Below are positions 16,791-24,479 of a DNA stretch of 64,000 nt, one piece after another. Numbering within the stretch: position 1 is the stretch's first letter; each line of letters opens with the position of its first letter. The position numbers were made by a program, and so were the translations under genes. The stretch is from Acidimicrobiaceae bacterium RAAP-2 (lineage in GTDB: Bacteria > Actinomycetota > Acidimicrobiia > Acidimicrobiales > RAAP-2), in contig LMAD01000001.1 in assembly GCA_001443545.1 (NCBI GenBank), positions 62,001-126,000 of the forward strand. The letters are read 5' to 3'. The notes below the pieces were generated by a model. That model saw only the letters and a program-made list of their open reading frames with translations, was not told the origin of the DNA and did not search any database.

Positions 16791-17448
16791 GACCGAAGGC
16801 TCGGTCCATCCAGTGCTCCGAGAGGTCGCTCAGCGAATCGAGTACGAGGTCGGCCAGCGCGAAGGCCGGTAGCGCTCGATCGAAGGGGACCGGGACCGCC
16901 ACGACCGCCATGCGACCGGCCTTCGCCGCGAGGACCCCCGCCGAGGAGTCCTCGAAGACCAGACAGTCGGTCGGTGAGACCTCGAGGCTGGCGGCGGCGC
17001 TGAGGAAGACACCCGGGTGCGGCTTGCCGAAGGGCTCGGACTCCGCCGAGTGCAGCGACGCGAAGCGGTCGAGTAGACCGAAATGGGAGAGACACCGCTC
17101 GATGAGCGATCGGGGCGTGGAGCTCGCGAGCGCCACGGGTCCCCGCTGTGCCGCCAAGTCGATCGCCCGAACGGCGCCGGGCAAGAGTCGACCGTCCGAC
17201 TCAACGAGCTCCCCCACGCGGTTCAACAGACGCTCGACGATCGACTCCGCACTGGCGCCCGTCCACGGATAGCGCTGGTGCCAGTACGACACGACTTCGG
17301 CGACGAACATCCCCTTGGTGGTCCGATCTTCCTCTTCAGATATCGGCACACCTAACGAGCCGAAGATCTCTACCTCGGCGCGGTGCCAGAGGACCTCGGA
17401 ATCGATGAGGAGTCCGTCCATGTCAAAGAGTGTCGCGCGCACCGTCAC
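16774..17448 (-). CDS. HAD-superfamily phosphatase (beta-phosphoglucomutase-like, YniC type)
   Basis: A 224-residue HAD hydrolase. Motif I is LFDMDGLLIDSE with the nucleophile D9 and acid D11, motif II is the serine of ASSTPRS, motif III the lysine of GKPHPGVF, and motif IV is VFEDSSAG. A helical cap sits between motifs I and II, as in sugar-phosphate phosphatases and phosphoglucomutases. The frame is open for another 356 codons upstream, but that part is antisense to the tandem GNAT gene and does not look like protein. I place the start at GTG 17448, with GTG 17442 also possible. Confidence 0.87.
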   Translation of the reverse strand: MTVRATLFDMDGLLIDSEVLWHRAEVEIFGSLGVPISEEEDRTTKGMFVAEVVSYWHQRYPWTGASAESIVERLLNRVGELVESDGRLLPGAVRAIDLAAQRGPVALASSTPRSLIERCLSHFGLLDRFASLHSAESEPFGKPHPGVFLSAAASLEVSPTDCLVFEDSSAGVLAAKAGRMAVVAVPVPFDRALPAFALADLVLDSLSDLSEHWMDRAFGLKAIT

Positions 17449-17469
17449 CCCGACACTCTGACACAGCCG

Positions 17470-17475
17470 TAACGT
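17470..17475 (+). promoter_or_regulatory. -10 element, leaderless-type, for tandem GNAT gene
   Basis: TAACGT lies six bases before the GTG at 17482, in a 33-base divergent spacer. Confidence 0.5.
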
Positions 17476-17481
17476 GGTCTC

Positions 17482-18405
17482 GTGTCGTCCATCCGCTTGA
17501 TGCGCGCTTCTGACGTGCCCGACGTCGTCGACGCCGTCGTGCGCGATCAGCGAATCGCTAACGAAGCGAACCATTGCATCGACGCCCGGGTTGACCGGGA
17601 CACGCTCACCGATTCGTTCCGTCGACGACCCACGCCGACCTGGGTGGCGAGGGACACGACGCGTTTGCGCGGCCATCTCACGGCGGCCACGCTGACGAGA
17701 CCGTCGGGCCACGTGAGTGCCTGGATCAGCCCCGACGCAGTCTCCTTCGATGACCCGGCGACCCTCGGTGCGCTCTACGCCGCCGCGGGTGCCGAATGGC
17801 TCGCTGGCGGCGTCGATGATCACCAGGCTTGGGTTTACGACCGACCCGACGCTCGAGAACCCTGGGTCGAACTCGGTTTCGCCTTGCGCTTCCGACGAGG
17901 CTCGCTCGATCTCTCGATGCACGACGTCGCCGACTGGCCCCCGGACTACGACCTCCGTCGCGGAACCCTCGGCGACCTCGACCTCTCGATGCACTTCAAC
18001 CGACTCCTCGACGACGAGGAACACGCGGGCCCGACCTTCGCCCGACCGGAGCCTCTCTCGCGCGAAGAGACCGAGGAGACCCTCGAGGAGCCCGAAACGA
18101 TCTTCGTCGTGGTCGAGCAGCACGGGACGCCGGTGGCCCAGTGCATCGCCTTTCCCCTCTTGCCCGTACGTGGTGCCCACCCCAGGACGCTGCACCTCAG
18201 CGCCGTCGTCGTCGAGCCGTCGTACCGCGGACGTGGGGTCGCGACGGCGATGCTCGACCGAATCCTCGCCGAAGCCCGTCAATCGGGTTTCGAATTCGCC
18301 GACGTCACGTGGCGCACGGCCAACTTGGGCGCCGCCGCGTTCTGGAGCGCGTACGGCGTCACCCCGACTTACGTCCGGCTCCAGCGACGCATCGACCGCG
18401 ATTAG
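17482..18405 (+). CDS. GNAT acetyltransferase, probable tandem domain
   Basis: A 307-residue protein with a clear C-terminal GNAT domain: LSAVVVEPSYRGRGVATAML carries the acetyl-CoA-binding motif, followed by ADVTWRTANLGAAAFWSAYG. The N-terminal half begins like a second, weaker GNAT fold (IRLMRASDVPDVVDAVV), so a tandem arrangement like that of some actinobacterial acetyltransferases is likely. The substrate is unknown. The start is a GTG with TAACGT six bases before it. The stop overlaps that of the glutathione peroxidase gene. Confidence 0.82.
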   Translation: MSSIRLMRASDVPDVVDAVVRDQRIANEANHCIDARVDRDTLTDSFRRRPTPTWVARDTTRLRGHLTAATLTRPSGHVSAWISPDAVSFDDPATLGALYAAAGAEWLAGGVDDHQAWVYDRPDAREPWVELGFALRFRRGSLDLSMHDVADWPPDYDLRRGTLGDLDLSMHFNRLLDDEEHAGPTFARPEPLSREETEETLEEPETIFVVVEQHGTPVAQCIAFPLLPVRGAHPRTLHLSAVVVEPSYRGRGVATAMLDRILAEARQSGFEFADVTWRTANLGAAAFWSAYGVTPTYVRLQRRIDRD

Positions 18406-18884
18406 GCGAGAGACGCCTCGATAGCGGCCACGAGTACGGGGTCCTCGGGCGTCACCGTCGGCGCGAAGCGCTGAATCGAACCGTCCGGAGCGAGCAGGAA
18501 CTTCTCGAAGTTCCAACGGATGTCGCCGACGTGACCGTCGGCGTCGGACACCGCCGTGAGCTCGTCGTAGATGGGGTGACGGTCGTCGCCGTTCACGTCA
18601 ATCTTCTCAAAGAGCGGGAAGGTCACGCCGTAGGTAGTCGAGCAGAACGACTGGATCTCCTCGGGCGTGCCGGGCTCTTGACCCAAGAACTGATTGCACG
18701 GGAACCCGACCACGCTGAAGCCTTGGTCGGCGTAGCGTTTGTGCAACGCCTCGAGCCCCTCGTACTGCGGGGTCAACCCGCACTTCGAGGCGACGTTCAC
18801 CACGAGGACGCTCTTGTCTCGGTAGGGGGCGAGCGATGCTTCATCGCCAGCCAGGGTTCGCACGGGAATGTCGTAGACGCTCAT
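18402..18884 (-). CDS. Glutathione peroxidase-family thiol peroxidase
   Basis: A 160-residue peroxidase that reduces hydroperoxides. The catalytic cysteine is C35 in ASKCGLT, the glutamine is Q65 in FPCNQFLGQEPG, and the tryptophan is in RWNFEKFL, so the active-site set is complete. In bacteria that make no glutathione the reductant is normally thioredoxin. The start at MSVYD was chosen because it matches the family N-terminus and has TATGGT six bases before it; the longer frame to 19052 runs antisense into the quinone reductase gene. Confidence 0.92.
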   Translation of the reverse strand: MSVYDIPVRTLAGDEASLAPYRDKSVLVVNVASKCGLTPQYEGLEALHKRYADQGFSVVGFPCNQFLGQEPGTPEEIQSFCSTTYGVTFPLFEKIDVNGDDRHPIYDELTAVSDADGHVGDIRWNFEKFLLAPDGSIQRFAPTVTPEDPVLVAAIEASLA

Positions 18885-18890
18885 GGCCCG

Positions 18891-18896
18891 ACCATA
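18891..18896 (-). promoter_or_regulatory. -10 element, leaderless-type, for glutathione peroxidase
   Basis: TATGGT on the minus strand lies six bases before the ATG at 18884. Confidence 0.55.
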
Positions 18897-18933
18897 CCGG
18901 GACCGGCCCGTCCGTCGTACGCCATCGCACTCG

Positions 18934-18939
18934 TAGGCT
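18934..18939 (+). promoter_or_regulatory. -10 element, leaderless-type, for quinone oxidoreductase
   Basis: TAGGCT lies six bases before the ATG at 18946. Confidence 0.55.
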
Positions 18940-18945
18940 GCCCGT

Positions 18946-19890
18946 ATGCACGCTGCGGTACTCATCGACGGTCGTCTCGAGATCCAAGAGCGCCCGACCC
19001 CCGAACCGGGACCGGGCGACGTCGTCGTGTCGGTCGCTGCGGCTGGCGTCAACGCCGCTGACCTGATCCAACGCCGGGGCCTCTACCCCGCGCCCCCCGG
19101 GTGGCCCGTCGACGTACCGGGTCTGGAACTCTCGGGCGTCGTGTCCGAGGTCGGAACCGGTGTCGATCCCGGCGTCCTTGGACGCCGCGTCTGCGCCATC
19201 GTCGGCGGGGGCGGCCAGGCGACGCACTGCGTCGTACCGGCCGAACACCTCATCACGGTGCCCGACACGGTCGAGCTCACCGCGGCCGGAGGCTTCGCCG
19301 AGGCGTTCGTCACCGCCCACGACGCCCTGACCACCCAGGCGCGCACCACCGCGAGCGACCGGGTGTTGGTCTCGGGTGCGACTGGTGGCGTCGGTTCGGC
19401 GGCGGTACAAATTGCGGCCCGCCTCGGCGCCCACGTCATCGCGGTGACCCGGACTCCCGAGTTCCACCCCGAGTTACAACGACTCGGCGCCGCCGAGACC
19501 ATCACCCTGGACCAGGTTGCGACCCTTCACCCGGTCGACGTCGTGATCGAGCTCGTAGGAGCCGCCCACCTCCAAAGCGCCCTCTCAGTCCTCGCCCCAC
19601 GGGCCCGGGTCGTCGTCATCGGGGTCGGTGGCGGTGGCCGTATCGAACTCGACCTGCTCACCGTCATGAACCGACGCGCCACCATCACCGGTTCGACGTT
19701 GCGCTCACGTCAGCGCGACGAGAAGTCCCGCGTGATCGCCCGGGCGGACGCCGATCTTCGAGCCGATTGGTCGAACGGAGCCATCGCCGTGCCGGTCGCA
19801 CGGGTCTTCCAGCTGGCCGAGATCGCCGCGGCGTACGACTACTTCGCCCAATCGGGCAAATTCGGCAAGGTCGTGGTCAGCACCTCGTGA
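18946..19890 (+). CDS. NADPH:quinone oxidoreductase, zinc-independent MDR (PIG3-like)
   Basis: A 314-residue medium-chain reductase. The GVNAADLIQRRGLYP segment and the nucleotide-binding SGATGGVGSAAVQIA motif identify the zinc-free quinone oxidoreductase/PIG3 branch, which reduces quinones or enones with NADPH. The structural and catalytic zinc ligands are absent, as expected. It shares four bases with the downstream DUF5522 gene (GTGA), so the two are probably translationally coupled. Confidence 0.9.
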   Translation: MHAAVLIDGRLEIQERPTPEPGPGDVVVSVAAAGVNAADLIQRRGLYPAPPGWPVDVPGLELSGVVSEVGTGVDPGVLGRRVCAIVGGGGQATHCVVPAEHLITVPDTVELTAAGGFAEAFVTAHDALTTQARTTASDRVLVSGATGGVGSAAVQIAARLGAHVIAVTRTPEFHPELQRLGAAETITLDQVATLHPVDVVIELVGAAHLQSALSVLAPRARVVVIGVGGGGRIELDLLTVMNRRATITGSTLRSRQRDEKSRVIARADADLRADWSNGAIAVPVARVFQLAEIAAAYDYFAQSGKFGKVVVSTS

Positions 19891-20135
19891 CCTCGACCTG
19901 GTCGCACGGACCGATACCTCGCCCCCACCCGTCACGCTGTGACCCGAGTCGGCCCGACTACGACGCGATCATCGAGGCCCACGAACGAGCCGTGAACGCG
20001 AGCGAACCGACGTACGTGGACCCGTCGACGGGCTTTATCGTCCTGACGGTGGCGAACCACCTCCGACGGGGCCGATGCTGTGACAACGGCTGTCGGCATT
20101 GCCCCTACATCGAAGTCGAGGCTCCACCGACCTGA
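19887..20135 (+). CDS. DUF5522-like small cysteine-rich protein
   Basis: An 82-residue protein ending in a conserved cluster RGRCCDNGCRHCPY, the hallmark of the DUF5522 family. The four cysteines and one histidine suggest a metal or iron-sulfur site. The middle part (DYDAIIEAHERAVNASEPTYVDPSTG) is also family-like. The GTG start overlaps the stop of the quinone oxidoreductase. Function is unknown; the coupling hints at a redox-related partner role, which is inference only. Confidence 0.8.
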   Translation: MTSTWSHGPIPRPHPSRCDPSRPDYDAIIEAHERAVNASEPTYVDPSTGFIVLTVANHLRRGRCCDNGCRHCPYIEVEAPPT

Positions 20136-20181
20136 ACGGCGTGTGCCCGGTTACGTCGACGATCGGCCCGGGGCGCGTTCG

Positions 20182-20224
20182 TCACACCATCGCCGTCGAC
20201 GAATCGACGACGGCGATGGTGTGA
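20182..20224. terminator. Perfect 17-bp hairpin between DUF5522 and ald genes
   Basis: Arms TCACACCATCGCCGTCG and CGACGGCGATGGTGTGA flank a nine-base loop. It lies between convergent genes and likely ends transcription from the plus-strand side, possibly from both. Confidence 0.65.
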
Positions 20225-20244
20225 CCACGACCCGGGGCGCAATA

Positions 20245-20269
20245 GTTCCCGACGCGCAGCGTCGGGAAC
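20245..20269. terminator. Second hairpin before the ald stop
   Basis: GTTCCCGACGC and GCGTCGGGAAC pair across a three-base loop. On the minus strand it comes first after the ald stop codon, so it may end the polyamine importer operon. Confidence 0.6.
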
Positions 20270-20290
20270 ATGCGATGCGCCGACGACGTC

Positions 20291-21409
20291 CTACAGCAGG
20301 GACCGCAGCGGCGTGTAGTCCATCCCGTGGGCCTCGGCCACTGGTCCGTAGGTCACCGCACCATTCACGGTATTGACCCCTTCGGCTAGGGCGTCATCGG
20401 CCACCACCGCTTCGCGCCACCCGTGCCGCGCCAACTCCATGGCGTAGGGCAGGGTCGCGTTCGCCAGGGCGGCGGTCGACGTGTTGGGCACGGCACCGGG
20501 CATGTTGGCGACGCAGTAGAAGATCGACCCGTACACCTCGAACACCGGGTCGGAATGGGTCGTCGGGCGGGTGGCCTCGAAGCAACCACCCTGGTCGACG
20601 GAGATATCGACGAGGACCGATCCCTCGCGCATCTTGGCCACCAGGTCGTTGCTCACGAGCTTGGGCGCCTTCGCGCCGACCACGAGGACCGCCCCGATGA
20701 CGATGTCGGCCCCGATGCAGGCTTCTTCGAGGCTCAACGTCGAGGACGCGATGGTCTCGAGGCGTCCGTCGAAGTGATGGTCGACCTGACGCAATCGGTC
20801 GAGGTTCCGGTCGAGAATCTTCACGTTCGCGTGCAGTCCGACCGCGAGTGTCGCCGCGGCGAGGCCGGCCACGCCGGCGCCGATCACGACCACGTTGCTC
20901 GGGGCCACGCCGGGTACGCCACTGATCAACGAACCACGGCCGCCACCGGGCCGCATCAGATGATGCGCACCCATCAAGGGAGCCATCCGTCCGGCGACCT
21001 CGCTCATCGGCGTGAGCAACGGCAGCGAATTGTCCCGCAGGCGCACAGTCTCGTAGGCGATCGCCACGTTCTCGGACGCCACCAGCGCATCCGTGCAGTC
21101 GCGCGACGCAGCGAGGTGCAGGTACGTGAAGAGGACCTGGTTCTTGTGCGCCGCCAGCCGTGGGTATTCGGCGGCGATCGGCTCTTTGACCTTCATGATC
21201 ATGTCGCTGTCAGCCCACACGTCGTCGACGTCGTCGACGATGGTCGCGCCGTTGGCGACGTAGTCCTCGTCACTGATCGACGAGCCCACGCCGGCGCCGC
21301 GCTCGATGAGCACCTGGTGTCCCGCGCCGGTGAGTTCACGAGCTCCCGCGGGGGTCAGCGCCACGCGATTTTCGTCGGTCTTAATTTCCTTGGGTACGCC
21401 TATTTTCAT
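20291..21409 (-). CDS. ald: Alanine dehydrogenase
   Basis: A 372-residue NAD-dependent alanine dehydrogenase, which interconverts L-alanine with pyruvate and ammonia. The start KIGVPKEIKTDENRVALTP is diagnostic, the nucleotide site is VVIGAGVAGLAAA, and the length matches the family. The internal ATG at 21409 is preferred over 21418 because it matches family starts and has AGGA at good spacing. It is last in an apparent operon after potC with a 46-base gap. In this context it could recycle alanine made by a putrescine:pyruvate aminotransferase. Confidence 0.96.
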   Translation of the reverse strand: MKIGVPKEIKTDENRVALTPAGARELTGAGHQVLIERGAGVGSSISDEDYVANGATIVDDVDDVWADSDMIMKVKEPIAAEYPRLAAHKNQVLFTYLHLAASRDCTDALVASENVAIAYETVRLRDNSLPLLTPMSEVAGRMAPLMGAHHLMRPGGGRGSLISGVPGVAPSNVVVIGAGVAGLAAATLAVGLHANVKILDRNLDRLRQVDHHFDGRLETIASSTLSLEEACIGADIVIGAVLVVGAKAPKLVSNDLVAKMREGSVLVDISVDQGGCFEATRPTTHSDPVFEVYGSIFYCVANMPGAVPNTSTAALANATLPYAMELARHGWREAVVADDALAEGVNTVNGAVTYGPVAEAHGMDYTPLRSLL

Positions 21410-21455
21410 GGATTTCATCCTAATTTACCGATTGCGAGGCCCTCGTTGGCTCCGA

Positions 21456-22307
21456 CTACGCCTTCTTCCGCGCGAGCACGATGCTCAGGATCGCGAAGCC
21501 GATCCCGACCGTGAAGATCGCGGTTCCGAAGACGAACACTTGGGGCGGGATGCCCACACGAGTGGCACCGTACACCCAGACGGGGAACGGCACGCTGGTG
21601 CCACTGAGAAAGTTCGACGTGACGAAGTCGTCGATGGAGATGGCGAAGGCCATCATTGCTCCCGCGAGCACCCCGGGCATGATCAGCGGCAGCGTCACTC
21701 GGGTGAAAGTCACCGCGGGTGTCGCCCCGAGGTCGTAGGCGGCCTCCTCGAGGGCGGTGTCGAATCCGGCGAGTCGAGCGCGCACGGTCACGGTCACGTA
21801 GGCGATCGAGAACATCACGTGGGCGAGCACCAACGTCATGAATCCACGACCGATGTTGAAGGTGACGAACAGACCGAGCAAGGAGGCGCCCATCACGATC
21901 TCCGGCGCGGCGATGTTCAAGAAGATGACCTGCTCGAACATTCCCTTGCCCCGGAAACGAGGTGGTCGATACCGCACCAGCGCGATGGCCAACATCGTTC
22001 CCAGCACGGTCGCGATGAGCGTGCTCACGAGCGCCAGTCGGATCGAAAGCCAGAAGGCCGCCGTGAGTCCGGGGACGTTGCTCCACTGGTGGTACCACTG
22101 CGTCGTGAAGCCGTTCCAGGAGAAGCTCACCAACTGCATGCTCCCGATGGTCTTGTTGAAACTGTAGAAGATCATGATGATGATGGGAAACACCAGATAC
22201 GCGATGACGAGCCACGAATAGGTGGGTAGGACGTACCGACCCCAACGTCGCTTCTTGGCGACTTCGAGCTGCGGCGTCGGGGTGAGCGTTTGATCGAGCG
22301 CGGTCAT
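21456..22307 (-). CDS. potC: Spermidine/putrescine-type ABC transporter permease PotC
   Basis: A 283-residue inner-membrane permease with about six transmembrane helices and the EAA loop in EEAAYDLGATPAVTFTRVTL, which docks on the ATPase. The ATG overlaps the potB stop (ATGA). Order potA-potD-potB-potC-ald suggests one mRNA. Pot-type systems move polyamines, but related importers take other amines or amino acids, so putrescine specificity is inferred from the neighbouring catabolic genes. Confidence 0.92.
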   Translation of the reverse strand: MTALDQTLTPTPQLEVAKKRRWGRYVLPTYSWLVIAYLVFPIIIMIFYSFNKTIGSMQLVSFSWNGFTTQWYHQWSNVPGLTAAFWLSIRLALVSTLIATVLGTMLAIALVRYRPPRFRGKGMFEQVIFLNIAAPEIVMGASLLGLFVTFNIGRGFMTLVLAHVMFSIAYVTVTVRARLAGFDTALEEAAYDLGATPAVTFTRVTLPLIMPGVLAGAMMAFAISIDDFVTSNFLSGTSVPFPVWVYGATRVGIPPQVFVFGTAIFTVGIGFAILSIVLARKKA

Positions 22308-23215
22308 AGGTACTGCTCGATCGTTCGCGAGCCCAGCAACCGGGCGTAGAGGAAGATGCCGAGTAGCGCCACGACGAGCAGGATCGCCGACAACGACGCG
22401 CCGCCCGCGTAGTCCAGGGTGACCAGGAACTGGTTCTGGATCACCGTCCCGATCATCGTGTTGGACGTCCCACCGAGGATCTCTTGGTTGACGTAGTCAC
22501 CGAACATGGGGATGAAGGTCAACAGGAAGGCCGCGAAGATGCCAGGCACGGTGAGTGGCATGATGACTTTCATGAATCCGACGCGCTTAGTCGCGTAGAG
22601 GTCGTAGGCGGCCTCGAGCACCCGCCGGTCGATCCGTTCCAGCGCCACGTAGAGCGGCAACGCCGTGAACGGTAGGTAGTTGTACGCCAACCCCGCCATC
22701 ACCGCGTAGCTCGTACCCAGAATGTGGAAACCGTGCGGCAAGAGGTGGATGTTCTTCAATGCGCCGAGGATGACGCCATTGTTGGACAGGACGAACTCCC
22801 ACACGATCGTGCGGATGACGAAGGAGACGAAGAACGGCACCAGCAGCATGAGCAGGAAGAAGTTCTTGCGGCGTCCGCCGTAGAAGGCGATCCAGTACGC
22901 GATCGGGAACGAGATCACCAGATCGACCAAGGTGGCGGCGGCCGCGAAATAGAGACTGGTGATGAACTCTTGGTGGTACAGGCTGATCTGGCTCGAGAAC
23001 TCGCCCCAGTGCCACGCCATGACACACGCCCCCGTGGAGGGGCTGCACGTCTTGAGCGAAAGCGACAACATCAACAACAGTGGCACGATGAACAGCAGGA
23101 GGAGCCAAAGTCCCGACGGCAGGCTGAGTAGGTAGGGCGCGAGCGCCCTACCTACTCGCCGCTTTCGTCGAAGCGCTACGCCCCCTGGATGATCGGGAGG
23201 AACAAGTTGTTCCAC
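22304..23215 (-). CDS. potB: Spermidine/putrescine-type ABC transporter permease PotB
   Basis: A 303-residue permease with six or so transmembrane segments and the EAA loop LEAAYDLYATKRVGFMKVIM. The only plausible start is GTG 23215, eight bases after a GAGGAG Shine-Dalgarno, which places the first 40 bases inside the end of potD. A perfect 15-bp inverted repeat falls in codons 20-30, so the mRNA is strongly folded just after the start. This may lower permease expression relative to the binding protein. Confidence 0.9.
   Translation of the reverse strand: MEQLVPPDHPGGVALRRKRRVGRALAPYLLSLPSGLWLLLLFIVPLLLMLSLSLKTCSPSTGACVMAWHWGEFSSQISLYHQEFITSLYFAAAATLVDLVISFPIAYWIAFYGGRRKNFFLLMLLVPFFVSFVIRTIVWEFVLSNNGVILGALKNIHLLPHGFHILGTSYAVMAGLAYNYLPFTALPLYVALERIDRRVLEAAYDLYATKRVGFMKVIMPLTVPGIFAAFLLTFIPMFGDYVNQEILGGTSNTMIGTVIQNQFLVTLDYAGGASLSAILLVVALLGIFLYARLLGSRTIEQYL
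23126..23157. repeat. Perfect 15-bp inverted repeat after potD, within potB codons
   Basis: Arms GAGTAGGTAGGGCGC (23126-23140) and GCGCCCTACCTACTC (23143-23157) are separated by two bases. It begins 19 bases after the potD stop. Its position after the binding-protein gene resembles intercistronic hairpins that protect the upstream mRNA or reduce downstream expression. Confidence 0.8.
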
Positions 23216-24477
23216 GCGTTGATCTCCTCTTGATTCTTGAACGGGTAGTAGTTCTTGGAGAGCTTCACTCGCGCCGGCGTCGGGAAGACCGACGGGGAGT
23301 CGGCGGTGACCGACGTCGGCAGCCCGATCGATGGCTTCATCGCCTTCAGCGCGGCCGCGTCCCAGCCCGTCGGGTGCAGTAGCTGCTGCTTCGCACCCGG
23401 CACCGGGCAGATGTAGTCGTTGTAGTACTCCACGACGGCCTGGGTCATCGGGCTGTAGTAGAAGTCCATCAGCTTCATGGCGTCGAGCGGATTCTGCGCG
23501 TAGAGCGGAATCGCCATGTTGTCCGTCCAGAGCATCAGCCCTTCCTTGGGCGTCATCAGCACGAGGTTCTTGTACTTGCTATTCAGGTTGGCCTGGAAGA
23601 TGTCGCCGGAGTAGCACTGGGAGACGACGGTGTCGCCGTTCTTCAGGTGTTGGATGTAGCTCTGGTCGTAGTACGCCGCGACGAGCCCGTCACTGCGCTG
23701 CTGCTGGAGCTTCTTGGCGGCCTTGGCCCAGTCCTTCTCGGTCGAGGAGAAGGGCTCGACGCCGATGGCGAGGAGTCCGGCGCTACCCAGTTCGAAGGGG
23801 TCCGACAACATGCCGATCTTGCCCGCGTACTTCTTGTCGAAGAGGATCTGGATGCTGTCACCAGGATTTTTCACGTGCGTGGCGTTGTAGGCGACCGACG
23901 TCCAACCCGACTGCCACGCCATCGTGTACTTGTTGCCCGGGTCCCACGACGGGCTCTTGACCAGCGGTCCGGCGTACTTGTTGAAGTTCGTCATCAACTT
24001 GTGGTCCAGCGGAACGAGCCAACCGTTCTGGATGAGGTAGCCGAGCTCGGGGTTGTTGTTGGTCATCACGACGATGTCGTAACCCGTCGACTGGCCCGCC
24101 GCGAGCGAGGGGCGAATCTTGGCGTAGAACGACGCGTTGTCCTGGATAACCTCGTAGTAGTTGACCTTGATTTTGGTGGCCTGGGTGAAGTGCTGCAGGG
24201 ACAGGTGCTTGCCGTTCAACACGTCGATGTACAGCGGCCAGTTCGCGAAGTTCACCTTGTGATGCAACTTCTGCTTCGACCACCACTTAGCCGTGCCGAT
24301 GTTCTTGTTGGGCAGTGACGTGGCCCCGGCGCCACTGGACAACAACATCGACGACCCGACGCCAACACCGGCCGCCTTCAACAGCCCTCGCCGCGTCAGT
24401 CGCTGCTGGGTCATCCCTCGCCAGAACGACGGGTCGATGCCGCCGTTCTCACTGAATACATTGAACTCCTCTGACAT
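23176..24477 (-). CDS. potD: Polyamine-type ABC transporter substrate-binding protein PotD, Tat signal
   Basis: A 433-residue binding protein. Residues 20-50 hold a twin-arginine signal (LTRRGLLKAAGVGVGSS), so it is exported folded. The mature part carries the PotD/PotF fold signatures (FANWPLYID, YDIVVMTNNNPELGYL, DNMAIP). The start ATG is two bases after the potA stop (TGACCATG); the TTG six bases earlier is less likely. Being second in the operon with a hairpin after it suggests it is made in excess over the permeases. Confidence 0.92.
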   Translation of the reverse strand: MSEEFNVFSENGGIDPSFWRGMTQQRLTRRGLLKAAGVGVGSSMLLSSGAGATSLPNKNIGTAKWWSKQKLHHKVNFANWPLYIDVLNGKHLSLQHFTQATKIKVNYYEVIQDNASFYAKIRPSLAAGQSTGYDIVVMTNNNPELGYLIQNGWLVPLDHKLMTNFNKYAGPLVKSPSWDPGNKYTMAWQSGWTSVAYNATHVKNPGDSIQILFDKKYAGKIGMLSDPFELGSAGLLAIGVEPFSSTEKDWAKAAKKLQQQRSDGLVAAYYDQSYIQHLKNGDTVVSQCYSGDIFQANLNSKYKNLVLMTPKEGLMLWTDNMAIPLYAQNPLDAMKLMDFYYSPMTQAVVEYYNDYICPVPGAKQQLLHPTGWDAAALKAMKPSIGLPTSVTADSPSVFPTPARVKLSKNYYPFKNQEEINAWNNLFLPIIQGA

Positions 24478-24479
24478 GG

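Noticed and set aside
17449..18516. A 356-codon upstream extension of the HAD phosphatase frame on the minus strand
   Set aside because: It is antisense to the tandem GNAT gene, is full of Arg/Gly/Asp low-complexity sequence, and lacks any domain; the HAD motif I begins right at the later GTG.
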